A stretch of DNA of 64,000 nt from Spirochaetales bacterium (lineage in GTDB: Bacteria > Spirochaetota > Spirochaetia > DSM-2461): positions 62,001 to 126,000 of the forward strand of contig QKAW01000036.1 of the NCBI GenBank assembly GCA_003247135.1. The letters are read 5' to 3'. The notes under the pieces are model-generated. The model saw only the letters and a list, made by a program, of their open reading frames with translations. It did not search any database and was not told the origin of the DNA. Positions 35,817-45,149 of this stretch are shown in pieces; the first letter of the stretch is position 1; every line of letters begins with the position of its first letter. The translations under genes were made by a program, and so were the position numbers.

Positions 35817-37655
35817 ATGAATGATTTTTTACCTATTTGCAGAAAAGATATGGAGTTAAGGGGCTGGGATGAGCTTGATTTTATCCTTGTAACCGGGGAT
35901 GCCTATGTGGATCACCCCTCCTTTGGTCATGCAATAATATCCAGAGTTTTGGAAAATGAAGGCTTTAGAGTAGGAATTATACCCCAACCCGACTGGAATA
36001 GTGTTGACAGCTTTAAAATTCTTGGGGAACCGAAATATGCTTTTCTAGTATCTCCGGGAAATATCGATAGTATGGTGAATCATTACACAGTTAATAAAAA
36101 GATTAGAAGTGAGGATAGTTACTCTCCCGGTGGCAAGTCGGGGCGTCGCCCAGACAGAACATCTATTGTTTACACCTCAAAAATAAAGCAGGCATACAAG
36201 GGTATACCGGTAATTATAGGTGGAATTGAGGCTTCTTTAAGAAGACTGGCACATTATGATTACTGGTCAGACAAGGTTAGACACTCAATTTTACTGGATT
36301 CTAAGGCGGATCTTCTAATATATGGAATGGGGGAGTACCCTATAGTTGAGATTGCTAAAAAGTTAAAGCAGGGTAAAAATATAAAAGAGATAACCGATGT
36401 TAGAGGGACTGTTTATGCAGTTTCCAGGCTACCACAGGATGCTCTGGAACTTCCATCCTTCGATGAGATTACTAAAAACAGAGAGTCATTTGCTAAAAGT
36501 TTTAAGATTCAGTACGATAATACAGATCCTTATACTGGGAAAATATTAGCAGAGGGAGACGGTACAAGATGGGTTGTACAGAATAAGCCATCTTTTCCTA
36601 TAACAAAAGAGGATTTTGACAAGGTTTACTCTCTGCCATTTACTAAAACATATCACCCAATTTACGAGAAAGATGGAGGTGTACCTGCTCTTAAAGAGGT
36701 AGAGTTTTCAATAACTAATAACAGAGGTTGTTTTGGAAGTTGTAGTTTTTGTGCCTTAACTTTTCATCAGGGAAGAATTGTAACATCCCGTAGTGAAGAG
36801 TCTGTAATTAACGAAGCTAAAGAGCTTATTAAGAAGCCGAATTTTAAGGGATATATTCACGATGTTGGTGGCCCGACAGCAAACTTTAGTGGTCCATCCT
36901 GTAAAAAACAGGGAGAGAAGGGTTCCTGTAAGGAGAAGAGCTGTCTAGGTCACAATATGTGCAACAACATTGAAGTTAGTCACAGCAGTTATCTAGGTTT
37001 ATTACGAAAATTAAGAAATCTTCCTGGTATAAAAAAAGTTTTTATCAGGTCAGGGATCAGATTTGACTATCTTTTAAAGGATAAGGATGAGACATTTTTT
37101 AAGGAGTTGTGTGAACACCACATAAGTGGTCAGTTAAAAATTGCCCCGGAGCATATATCTGACTCGGTATTAAAGGTTATGGGTAAACCAAAACACTCTG
37201 TTTTTGACAGTTTTATAAAAAAATACCAGGAATTTAACAGTAAGGCAGGTAAAAAGCAGTTTTTTATCCCATATTTTATATCCAGCCATCCAGGTTCTAC
37301 CCTGGAGGATGCGTTAAAGCTGGCAGAGTACTTAAAGGGATTGGGATTTACTCCGGATCAGGTGCAGGATTTTTATCCCACACCCGGGACTCTTTCTACA
37401 GCAATGTATTACACCGGTATTAACCCATTAGATGGAAAAAAAATATTTGTAGCAAGGGAGCATAAGGATAAACAGGATCAGAGAGCACTGTTACAGTTTA
37501 ACAGGCCTGAGAACTACCATACAGTATTAAAGGTTCTTAGATCTATAGGCAGAACTGACCTTATTGGTTTTGGGAATAAGGCATTAATTTTACCACCATC
37601 AAGTAAGGAAAAGAGCAAAAAAAACAGTAAAAAGCAAAAAATAGCCAAATGCTAG
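35817..37655 (+). CDS. YgiQ-family radical SAM protein
   Basis: 612-residue radical SAM enzyme of the YgiQ (UPF0313) family; reaction unknown. The [4Fe-4S]/SAM motif CxxxCxxC is at residues 305, 309 and 312 (GCFGSCSFC). Other family marks: the N-terminal [40 protein letters not shown], a second Cys set around [15 protein letters not shown], and [14 protein letters not shown]. The Lys-rich C-terminal tail is probably disordered. It precedes the first caspase gene by 82 bases. Confidence 0.92.
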   Translation: MNDFLPICRKDMELRGWDELDFILVTGDAYVDHPSFGHAIISRVLENEGFRVGIIPQPDWNSVDSFKILGEPKYAFLVSPGNIDSMVNHYTVNKKIRSEDSYSPGGKSGRRPDRTSIVYTSKIKQAYKGIPVIIGGIEASLRRLAHYDYWSDKVRHSILLDSKADLLIYGMGEYPIVEIAKKLKQGKNIKEITDVRGTVYAVSRLPQDALELPSFDEITKNRESFAKSFKIQYDNTDPYTGKILAEGDGTRWVVQNKPSFPITKEDFDKVYSLPFTKTYHPIYEKDGGVPALKEVEFSITNNRGCFGSCSFCALTFHQGRIVTSRSEESVINEAKELIKKPNFKGYIHDVGGPTANFSGPSCKKQGEKGSCKEKSCLGHNMCNNIEVSHSSYLGLLRKLRNLPGIKKVFIRSGIRFDYLLKDKDETFFKELCEHHISGQLKIAPEHISDSVLKVMGKPKHSVFDSFIKKYQEFNSKAGKKQFFIPYFISSHPGSTLEDALKLAEYLKGLGFTPDQVQDFYPTPGTLSTAMYYTGINPLDGKKIFVAREHKDKQDQRALLQFNRPENYHTVLKVLRSIGRTDLIGFGNKALILPPSSKEKSKKNSKKQKIAKC

Positions 37656-37737
37656 TATAACTCTATACATTGCCTTTACTTAATACATATTCTTTAATAA
37701 TATTTAAAAAAATTTAAACTAAAAAAGAGAATAAATA

Positions 37738-39786
37738 ATGAAAAAACTGATCTTTCTATTAACTGTTTTACTAACAGTTGCACCAATCTTTTCAGAAAAA
37801 AGGATTGCTTTAGTTATTGGTAATGGTTCCTATTCCAGTAGCCCTCTAAATAATGCTGTTACCGATGCCATAGATATGGCTAAAACCCTTGGGGAAATTG
37901 GATTTAATGTAAATCTTGTTACAGATGGAACAAGAAGGGACATTCTCTCAGCAATTAATGACTTTGGTGATTCTCTGGATAACCAGTCTGTCGGTCTTTT
38001 TTATTATGCTGGACACGGGGTTCAGGTTGAAGGTGAAAATTTTCTAATACCGGTTAGGGCTGAAATTTCCCGGGAATCTGATATTGAGTTCGAAGGTGTT
38101 TCTCTGGACAGAGTTGTTAGAACCATGGAGGATTCTAAAACTTACAAGAGTTTAATCTTTTTAGATGCATGTAGAGATAACCCATACTCATCAACCAGCA
38201 GGTCAGGAACAAGAGGTTTATCAGTTGTTGCTGCCAAACCTGACCCAAAATCAGCAGGAACATTAATTGCCTTTGCCACAAGCCCAGGAGATGTGGCTAA
38301 AGATGGTGATGGTAGAAATGGTACATTTACAGGTGCTCTTTTAAAATATATTAAACAACCGGGGCTTGAGATTCAGCAAGTTATGACAAAGGTTCGGGCC
38401 GAGGTATTAAATGAGACTAATGGTAAACAGATTCCATGGACTAACATCTCTTTAACCGAGGAATTCTATTTTAGAGAAGGTTCTACAATAGCAATGGGTT
38501 CTCTGGAACTCTCAGTTTACGATAAGGCCAGTATCTATATAGATGGTGTATATTATCAGGATGTAGAGAGAGACTCTATAACAGTATTGGCCAGTATGGA
38601 TGCAGGGCGTCATCTTCTGGAATTCCGTTATCCTAATTACTCAGATAAAAGGTCAGTATTAATTGGTCAGGATGAAGTTGTTTCAGTTTCTTCTACCTAC
38701 GAGGAGAATCCGGTTTTTAATTTAATTGCTGAATCTACTCAACTAGAGGGGGCTGAGGTTGTTATAGACGGAGAGAGTATTGGTACAGTTCCATTTAATA
38801 GCTATGTTCCTGTCGGTCTACACAATATCACTCTGGTTCATCCAACTATTTACAATAAAAATTTTAAGGTAAATCCAGGGACTAGAGAAGTTCTAAACCT
38901 GGATCTCTCAGATATTGAGTATAAAATGGGTTCTATTGAAATTCAGAATCTGCCAGATGACTCAAAAATTGAGATTATAGGCAAAAATGGTAGCAATACT
39001 TATATTTCCAGTGGTGTTAGATACATAATTCCCGATAAATTTGTTGTTGGTGATTACAGAATTAATATAAAAAACAACTATATAACACCAATAAGTATGA
39101 CTTTTAGTGTAAATGAGGGTGATGATAACTCATTAAAACCTGTAATCGAGAGTTTTTCCGAGTATAGTTTTTATAATGATAATTTAAACGATGTAATAGT
39201 TGATATATCTTCGGAAAAAGAGTCTGTTTCTTCTTTCAGTGTTCTATCCAGAGCATCTAATAGCGTAGACATTAAACCTGGGGAATACACTGTTTCCTAC
39301 AGATTTAAGGATGATGTTGAAGCTGGTTTAAGGGAAAAACTGGTTATTAAGCCATTTACTTCTGTAGAAAAAGAGATTAAATCACTGGAATACTCTGTGG
39401 CATACCAGATAAATAGAAAGATTCAGTATAGAGACTCTTTGGAAATTAAGTATAGTAAAGCTCAGGTTTCTAGGTCTGCAAACTTAAAGCTTGGTTTAGC
39501 TCTTATTTTTGGAGGTATAGGTTCAATTGCCTATGGTGGTTACTCCTATATGCAAATGAATGATGCTTATACAAATTATTCTAATGCTGTTTACACTACA
39601 GATGCTATTAAATATAGAAAAGAGGCTGAGGACTTTAGGGTTTCAGTTAATGTTACTGCCTTAGCTGGAGGTATTTCTCTGTTAATTGGTAGTTTAATAA
39701 ATGGGAACCTTCCAAATCCGGATAAAATAAGGACTGATATTGATGAGGTAGAACTTGAAATTTTTAAACTGGAGCACCAAAAGTGA
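37738..39786 (+). CDS. Exported caspase-fold (C14) protease with PEGA-like repeats, module 1
   Basis: 682 residues. A signal peptide (KKLIFLLTVLLTVAPIFS) precedes a caspase/metacaspase domain to about residue 240: RIALVIGNGSYSSSPLNNAV, catalytic His93 in FYYAGHGVQ and Cys145 in FLDACRDNPY, so the dyad is intact. Then come repeated beta domains like PEGA (YDKASIYIDGVYYQDV; GAEVVIDGESIGTVPFNSYV). Near the C-terminus are two hydrophobic segments (LGLALIFGGIGSIAYGGY, VTALAGGISLLIGSLI). Likely acts in the periplasm. The stop overlaps the SUMF1 lipoprotein start by 4 bases, so the two are made together. Compare 51646. Confidence 0.88.
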   Translation: MKKLIFLLTVLLTVAPIFSEKRIALVIGNGSYSSSPLNNAVTDAIDMAKTLGEIGFNVNLVTDGTRRDILSAINDFGDSLDNQSVGLFYYAGHGVQVEGENFLIPVRAEISRESDIEFEGVSLDRVVRTMEDSKTYKSLIFLDACRDNPYSSTSRSGTRGLSVVAAKPDPKSAGTLIAFATSPGDVAKDGDGRNGTFTGALLKYIKQPGLEIQQVMTKVRAEVLNETNGKQIPWTNISLTEEFYFREGSTIAMGSLELSVYDKASIYIDGVYYQDVERDSITVLASMDAGRHLLEFRYPNYSDKRSVLIGQDEVVSVSSTYEENPVFNLIAESTQLEGAEVVIDGESIGTVPFNSYVPVGLHNITLVHPTIYNKNFKVNPGTREVLNLDLSDIEYKMGSIEIQNLPDDSKIEIIGKNGSNTYISSGVRYIIPDKFVVGDYRINIKNNYITPISMTFSVNEGDDNSLKPVIESFSEYSFYNDNLNDVIVDISSEKESVSSFSVLSRASNSVDIKPGEYTVSYRFKDDVEAGLREKLVIKPFTSVEKEIKSLEYSVAYQINRKIQYRDSLEIKYSKAQVSRSANLKLGLALIFGGIGSIAYGGYSYMQMNDAYTNYSNAVYTTDAIKYRKEAEDFRVSVNVTALAGGISLLIGSLINGNLPNPDKIRTDIDEVELEIFKLEHQK

Positions 39787-41252
39787 GATTTATAAAACCT
39801 TTACTGTTTATTCTTTTAATTGTAATTATATCCTGCGATATAGTTAAACTGGATTATAATAACCCTGCAGATGTCTATTCTAGTGCATATGATGGAAATT
39901 ATGTCTCAAAACCTGAAGAGTTTAATTTTAATATTAATCAGGATAGTGATAAATTATTTCCTCCAACAATAACCACACATTTAGTTCCCGGGGCTTCAAA
40001 GTATCAGGTAGTTGTTGCCATGGAGAGTAGCCAGGATACCATTCTTTACACTAAGGAGTCTGATACTAATACTGGTTTTACATCACTTCCTCACAACCTA
40101 AACATAACCTATGTTGTTAAAGCAAGAATATTTATTAATTCAGCATGGACTAACTATACAAGTTGGCAAAAATATAGTTTAGCACTACCTAGCTTTAATA
40201 TAACAACAGAAAATATCGATTCAACAAGCATAAAAATAACCTGGGATTCAGTTACAGGAGCAACAGGTTACAGAGTATACAGATCTGAAACAGAAACTGG
40301 ACCTTACACCCAAATAGGAGCAGATATAACAACTGGAACAGAATATACCGATACAGGATTAACAACTGGGAATACCTATTATTATAAATTATCAGCCTTT
40401 GATGGAAATGGCGAATCAGGATTATCAGAAGTAGTAAGTAAAATAGCTAAAGAATTCTCATATTCTGAATCCACATTAAACATGAATTTTGTGACAGTTC
40501 TTGATTCTGGTAATACAGCAACATTTAGTATGGGATCCACTTCCGGGTATTCAGATGAAACTCCGTTACACAGTGTAACATTAACTAGACCATATAAAAT
40601 ATCAGAAACCGAGATTACCCAAAAACAGTATAAAGAGGTAATGTATGCCGAAAGTTGGAGTTCATACGGAGTTGGAGATAATTATCCAGCTTATTATGTA
40701 TCTTGGTATGAAGCCGCAGAATTTTGTAATAAACTAAGTAAGCTGGATAATCTTGAACCAGCATACTACTCTGACAGTAGTTATTCCACAGAGTATGTTT
40801 CATCTAAAACAAATTCCATTTATTGGAAGAAAGAAAGTACAGGGTATAGGCTTCCTACAGAAGCGGAGTGGGAATTTGCTGCCAGAGGCGGAAGTAAAAG
40901 TAACAATTATACCTACTCTGGTAGTAATACTGCAGGTGATATTGCATGGTATAGTAGTAATTCAGGAAGTAAAACCCATGAAGTTAAAACAAAACATGCA
41001 AATGAACTAGATTTATACGATATGAGTGGAAATGTATGGGAGTGGTGTTGGGACTGGTATAGTTCAATCTATTATAGTAGTAGTCCATCAAGTGATCCTG
41101 AGGGTAGTTCTACAGGCTTCTACCGTGTTATGCGTGGAGGGGGTTGGTACTATGACGATAGCTATACACGGGTAGCTGATCGGATCAACGGCAGTCCTGG
41201 TGATAGCAGCAATAATATTGGCTTTCGTGTTGTTCTCCCAGTTCAGGAATAG
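39783..41252 (+). CDS. SUMF1/FGE-fold lipoprotein with fibronectin-III domain and DGR-like variable C-terminus
   Basis: 489 residues, GTG start. A lipobox (LIVIISC, Cys18) implies membrane anchoring. Then a poorly defined region, one Fn3 domain (TSIKITWDSVTGATGYRVYRS, NTYYYKLSAFDGNGESG) and a C-terminal SUMF1 domain: ISETEITQKQYKEVM, GYRLPTEAEWEFAARGG, LYDMSGNVWEWCWDWY, VMRGGGW and NNIGFRVV. This is the C-type-lectin-like fold diversified by DGRs, for example TvpA of Treponema. The last 42 codons differ sharply in codon use from the rest (see 41124). The fold here is probably for binding, not for formylglycine synthesis (inference). It is co-translated with the caspase. Confidence 0.88.
   Translation: MRFIKPLLFILLIVIISCDIVKLDYNNPADVYSSAYDGNYVSKPEEFNFNINQDSDKLFPPTITTHLVPGASKYQVVVAMESSQDTILYTKESDTNTGFTSLPHNLNITYVVKARIFINSAWTNYTSWQKYSLALPSFNITTENIDSTSIKITWDSVTGATGYRVYRSETETGPYTQIGADITTGTEYTDTGLTTGNTYYYKLSAFDGNGESGLSEVVSKIAKEFSYSESTLNMNFVTVLDSGNTATFSMGSTSGYSDETPLHSVTLTRPYKISETEITQKQYKEVMYAESWSSYGVGDNYPAYYVSWYEAAEFCNKLSKLDNLEPAYYSDSSYSTEYVSSKTNSIYWKKESTGYRLPTEAEWEFAARGGSKSNNYTYSGSNTAGDIAWYSSNSGSKTHEVKTKHANELDLYDMSGNVWEWCWDWYSSIYYSSSPSSDPEGSSTGFYRVMRGGGWYYDDSYTRVADRINGSPGDSSNNIGFRVVLPVQE
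41124..41252 (+). other. Candidate DGR variable region (VR) at the 3' end of the SUMF1 gene
   Basis: In this gene all 7 Arg codons upstream are AGA/AGG, but all 5 from 41124 onward are CGT/CGG. Codons at the positions expected to vary in the FGE fold are TAC TAT GAC GAT AGC TAT, GAT, ATC AAC GGC AGT and GGT GAT AGC AGC AAT AAT. All end in C or T and all can derive from AAC or AAT by changing only adenines. They are framed by invariant-looking RGGGW and NNIGFRVV. This is the expected footprint of adenine-specific mutagenic retrohoming. No template repeat or reverse transcriptase is in the window. Confidence 0.72.
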
Positions 41253-41290
41253 TAGCGGAGTGATGAGTGTAAATAAGACAGGGAGTCTAG

Positions 41291-41309
41291 GCGCTGCACC
41301 AGCTAGCGC
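41291..41309 (+). repeat. GC-rich imperfect hairpin 38 bases after the candidate VR
   Basis: GCGCT-GC (41291-41297), loop ACCA and GC-T-AGCGC (41302-41309) form a 7-bp stem with one bulged T and a four-base loop. The surrounding stretch to about 41350 is richer in G and C than ordinary intergenic DNA here. DGR targets elsewhere carry a hairpin or cruciform shortly downstream of the VR, which fits. The remainder of the gap to 41445 is AT-rich, with an inverted repeat around ATATACG and CGTATAT near 41382-41408. Confidence 0.5.
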
Positions 41310-41445
41310 ATGTGACCTGGATTATTGAAGCGAAGAACGGAGCGTTTTGGAGTTTTTAGTGTTATTAGATTTATTTTAGATAATATATACGATAGTAACG
41401 TATATTATTGTTGATATGTGTTAGGTATAGTATTATAGTATAGTT

Positions 41446-42624
41446 ATGGATGAACTATTATATCAGTATAATCCCTGGTGGGAAGATGAATATTTAATTG
41501 ATGGAATAATTAAAAGAGCTAATTATTTTAATAAATTAAAATCAAACATAGATAATCAATTTATAATATTTCTAACTGGTTTAAGGAGAGTTGGAAAGAC
41601 AACTCTTATGAAAATTCTTATTCATCATTTAATAAATAGCGGTATAGAACCCAAAAATATAATTTATATAAGTTTAGATGATTATATTTTGAGAAATAAT
41701 TTGCTAGTAGAAATACTTACAGAATATCGAAAGATTCATAAACTATCTTTGGATAAAAAAATTTATGCTTTTTTTGATGAGATAACTTACAAAGAGGATT
41801 ATCATCAACAATTAAAGAATATTTATGATAGTCAAAATGTTAAAATCTTTGCAACATCATCTTCCAGTTCTCTTTTAAAAGATAAAAAAGCCTTTCTGAC
41901 AGGACGTTCTATAACTTTTGAAGTAAAACCATTAGATTTTAATGAATATCTTGAGTTTAAAAATATTAAAATTAAAAAGAGTGAAGAATATTTATTAGAA
42001 ACCTATTTTAAAGATTATTTAAAAGATGGAGGTATGCCCGAGAATGTATTGAATCCGAGTAGAGAATATTTAATGAATTTAGTTGATGATATAATTCAAA
42101 AGGATATAACTGCTTTTAACGCTATAAGAAATCATCAAATTGTAAGAGACTTTTTTACATTACTAATGGAAAGAAGTGGTAAGCAGTTAAGCATTAATAA
42201 AGTTGCAAATATTTTAAATATATCAGTAGATACTGCCAGAAGATATCTTACTTATTTTGAAGAAACATATTTAATACATCTATTGTCCAGATATGGAAGG
42301 ACAAATGAAAAATTATTGTCTCCCAAAAAAATATACTCTTGTGATCTTGGTATTAAGCATCTGTTTACCGGGGAGAGAGACTTTGGAAGCTATTTTGAAA
42401 ATTATATATATTTAAAATTAAGAAATAATAAAGAATTATTCTATTTATATGAGAATGGTTATGAAATAGATTTTGTAACTAATGATAATATACTTATAGA
42501 ATCGAAATTAAATTCTAAGATGAATGAAAACCAAATTAAATTATTTGATAGTTTTAAATCAGACAAAAAATATGTTATAGATTCTGTTAAAGCCCTGGAA
42601 ATATTGGAACAATTCGAGAAATAA
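41446..42624 (+). CDS. AAA_14 / DUF4143 ATPase
   Basis: 392 residues. An N-terminal P-loop ATPase with Walker A GLRRVGKTTLMK near residue 48 and Walker B YAFFDEI, and a helical plus nuclease-like C-terminal half (DUF4143 type: SVDTARRYLTYFEETYLIHLLSR, ENGYEIDFV with an ESK motif close behind). Such proteins are widespread, often single and mobile; function unknown. The ATG has no ribosome binding site and lies just after a TATAGT-rich stretch, so a leaderless start is possible. Position directly behind the candidate VR suggests a later insertion between caspase modules. Confidence 0.85.
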   Translation: MDELLYQYNPWWEDEYLIDGIIKRANYFNKLKSNIDNQFIIFLTGLRRVGKTTLMKILIHHLINSGIEPKNIIYISLDDYILRNNLLVEILTEYRKIHKLSLDKKIYAFFDEITYKEDYHQQLKNIYDSQNVKIFATSSSSSLLKDKKAFLTGRSITFEVKPLDFNEYLEFKNIKIKKSEEYLLETYFKDYLKDGGMPENVLNPSREYLMNLVDDIIQKDITAFNAIRNHQIVRDFFTLLMERSGKQLSINKVANILNISVDTARRYLTYFEETYLIHLLSRYGRTNEKLLSPKKIYSCDLGIKHLFTGERDFGSYFENYIYLKLRNNKELFYLYENGYEIDFVTNDNILIESKLNSKMNENQIKLFDSFKSDKKYVIDSVKALEILEQFEK

Positions 42625-42646
42625 CAGAGTTTTAAGGATTCTATTA

Positions 42647-43513
42647 TTATTTCTCTAAATTCAATAAATATTTCTCATAGGATTTATCTATGTTGGAAAT
42701 AGTAGGGTTATCTATTCTGATTATTGTACTATTCTTTACTTTAATTGTGTCTATACTTTCAAAATAGTACTTATTCCACAGCTCTAAAAATGATCCATCA
42801 TTGTAGGCAATAAGTAAACCCCTCTGAACCCTCTCCATTGCCTTCTCATTACCTTTAGAGGTATAGAAGAATCTTAGGTACGGATAATATAAAATAACAT
42901 CTGTGTTGTATCTTAGGTTACCTAAATATTTAAATGACTCATACTCTGGAAGAATTTCATTTATACCTCTTGGGAAGAGATCGGAGTTATTTTTTGATAT
43001 ATCAATAAAGAGATGATCATATTTTGCAATCTCTCTAATTTCAATTCCCGCATGTCTAAAAATTTCATTATCTGCCCAGCCAGTACCCTGGATTATCTCG
43101 AATTTTTTTAGATCATCAACTGTTTTTACATTTTGAAATCTATCCCATGCTTTATCAGCAACAAAGAATACTCTATACCCAAGTATTCCTAATTCAACTG
43201 GAAAATTTATATAATTTAAACTATCACATCTCTCATTTGTAGCTGAATAAACAACAATAAAATTTTCAAGCTTGCCACTATCAAGATATTCCCGCACTCT
43301 GCTGTAATTCATAACAGGACTGGGTTTTAAAATATATTCACCATCACTTTGTGTTGTTTTATCCAAAGCAAGTTTTAGTAATTCATTGTAATAATAGAAA
43401 CGTTTGTCGTTTTCACTTTCAGGAGTTCTATATGTAAAAGTTGTAATTGAATAAATATTAACCGAAACAATAACTAAATAGATTAATAGGGCTATTTTCA
43501 TTTTTTCAAACAT
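42647..43513 (-). CDS. Exported periplasmic-binding-protein-like (SBP type 3-like) protein
   Basis: 288 residues. A signal peptide (KIALLIYLVIVSVNIYS) precedes a two-lobed solute-binding fold: early TFTYRTPESENDKRF, hinge-region YRVFFVADKAWDRFQNVKTVDDLKKFEI then QGTGWADN, and a C-terminal GSFLELWNKYYF. Closest in appearance to the small extracellular solute-binding proteins, but no ABC transporter genes are near, so it may be a sensor or orphan. ATG 43513 is used; an in-frame ATG at 43501 is possible. Confidence 0.7.
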   Translation of the reverse strand: MFEKMKIALLIYLVIVSVNIYSITTFTYRTPESENDKRFYYYNELLKLALDKTTQSDGEYILKPSPVMNYSRVREYLDSGKLENFIVVYSATNERCDSLNYINFPVELGILGYRVFFVADKAWDRFQNVKTVDDLKKFEIIQGTGWADNEIFRHAGIEIREIAKYDHLFIDISKNNSDLFPRGINEILPEYESFKYLGNLRYNTDVILYYPYLRFFYTSKGNEKAMERVQRGLLIAYNDGSFLELWNKYYFESIDTIKVKNSTIIRIDNPTISNIDKSYEKYLLNLEK

Positions 43514-43637
43514 AATTAAAACCTCACTTATAATATTAGTTCTATTTCAAAAAAAATTATATAAATAATTTTAAAAATTTATTTTACAGTTAAAAATTTT
43601 ATCAATATTCTCTTAATATGAAAAGGAGAAATAATTG

Positions 43638-44588
43638 ATGGATAAAATTAAGGAATTGATAGAAAAAGAGTATTCAAATATTACTGGAATTATTGTTAAA
43701 AAAGAGAGTGAAAATATATATGAAAATTTTTTTAGTGGTTGTAATTGTAATACTCCTGTAAATATTGCATCTGTAACCAAGAGTCTTTTATCTCTAATAA
43801 CTGGTATAGCTATCGATAAGGGGTATATATTAAGTGAAGAGCAGAAAATATTGGATTTCTTTCCAGATTATCAATTAAAAAGAGGAGAGAAGAGACTTCC
43901 TGAAGTAACAATTAAAAATTTATTAACAATGACAACTCCATTAAAATATAGATCAGAACCCTATACAAAGGTTTATTCCAGTAACCACTGGACGAAAGAA
44001 GTTTTGGATCTGCTAGGTGGTAGGAATAGAGATAAAGATTTTAAATACACTACAGTTGGGTTGCATGTATTATCATCAATATTAACAAAAGCAACAAATA
44101 AAAGTCTGTTGGAATTTGTAACAGAAAATATTTTTATACCTTTGGATATTATTCCTCCAACTGGAAAAGAGTTAAATACAAAAGAAGATCATCTTGAATT
44201 TATTAAAAACTGTAAAACCAAAAGTTGGATAGTTGATCCAGAAGGAGTATATACAGCTGGTTGGGGTCTTGCTCTATCAACTAAGGATTTACTCAAAATA
44301 GGAACAATTTATATAAATAAGGGAAATTATTCGGGGAATCAGATAGTATCTAAAGAGTGGATAAATAAAAGTACAACAGTTAAGAGTATTATAAATAATC
44401 ATCAATATGGTTATTTATGGTGGATAATAGATGAGGAAAAAAGAATTTACGCAGCTATAGGTGATGGTGGGAATATTATATATATTTCAGAAAAGAATAA
44501 TTTAGTAGTAGCAATTACTTCAAGTTTTATGCTCAAGGCAAAAGATAGAGTGGTCTTTATCCAAGAGCATGTCCTTCCTTTACTATAA
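43638..44588 (+). CDS. Beta-lactamase/PBP-fold serine hydrolase
   Basis: 316 residues of the class C beta-lactamase-like superfamily. The nucleophile motif SxxK is SVTK (Ser45, Lys48). KNLLTMTTPL and the final GDGGNIIYI are typical. The second motif, normally YxN, appears to be YTTVG, with Asn missing, so beta-lactam hydrolysis is unlikely and an esterase or peptidase role is more plausible. There is no signal peptide, suggesting a cytoplasmic enzyme. ATG 43638 is preferred, with AAGGAGA about 9 bases upstream; TTG 43635 is adjacent. Confidence 0.85.
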   Translation: MDKIKELIEKEYSNITGIIVKKESENIYENFFSGCNCNTPVNIASVTKSLLSLITGIAIDKGYILSEEQKILDFFPDYQLKRGEKRLPEVTIKNLLTMTTPLKYRSEPYTKVYSSNHWTKEVLDLLGGRNRDKDFKYTTVGLHVLSSILTKATNKSLLEFVTENIFIPLDIIPPTGKELNTKEDHLEFIKNCKTKSWIVDPEGVYTAGWGLALSTKDLLKIGTIYINKGNYSGNQIVSKEWINKSTTVKSIINNHQYGYLWWIIDEEKRIYAAIGDGGNIIYISEKNNLVVAITSSFMLKAKDRVVFIQEHVLPLL

Positions 44589-44672
44589 AAAGTTGAAAGA
44601 TCTTACAAAAAGTTAATGATTTATTAATAGACGACAATCGATAAAATCGCTATATTTATATTAGGAGTTAAA

Positions 44673-45149
44673 ATGTTTAGAATTTTAGGCGGTGTTATAG
44701 GTTTCTTTATGGGGTCAGTTTTCTGGTTGCCCGGTATGTTAATTGGTGCCTTTATTGGTTCATCAGTTGGGAAAACTGTAGATAATTTACTTTTTGGTTC
44801 AAGAGGGTCATCCAGTAACAGTGCTAACGATGCTTACAGAAAATTTTACGAACAGTTTTATCAGAACCAGCAGCAGGGGTATAACCACGGTTATAGTGGT
44901 AACAACGGGTACAATGGATTTGGAAATTATCAAACCGGAGCCTCGGATAGTAACTATGCAGATATCGGTTGCAGCAGAACAGATAGCAACGAAGAGATAA
45001 AGAAAAAATATAGAAAAATGGTAGCACAGTATCACCCAGACAGAATTGCGGGAAGAGGACTGTCAGAGAGTGATATGAAAGCAGCAGAGAATAAATTCAA
45101 AAAAATTCAGGAGTCTTATAACCTGATTAAAAAGGAAAAAGGGCTGTAG
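44673..45149 (+). CDS. Membrane-anchored J-domain protein
   Basis: 158 residues. The N-terminal 45 residues are hydrophobic and glycine-rich ([24 protein letters not shown]), like the membrane part of DjlA. A Gly/Asn/Tyr/Gln-rich linker follows ([18 protein letters not shown]), then a C-terminal J domain with the essential HPD ([15 protein letters not shown]). DjlA has a TerB domain between these parts; here it is missing. Would stimulate a DnaK ATPase at the membrane. ATG 44673 has TAGGAG upstream; the stop overlaps the next start by one base. Confidence 0.85.
   Translation: MFRILGGVIGFFMGSVFWLPGMLIGAFIGSSVGKTVDNLLFGSRGSSSNSANDAYRKFYEQFYQNQQQGYNHGYSGNNGYNGFGNYQTGASDSNYADIGCSRTDSNEEIKKKYRKMVAQYHPDRIAGRGLSESDMKAAENKFKKIQESYNLIKKEKGL

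Noticed and set aside
40615-41010. Open frames on either strand inside the SUMF1 gene
   Set aside because: They are shadows of the Ser/Tyr-rich real frame and have no ribosome binding site or protein-like composition.
41253-41445. Integron-like recombination site or RNA gene after the VR
   Set aside because: No core-site pair typical of attC and no consistent long-range folding was seen; only the short hairpin and an AT-rich inverted repeat are supportable.
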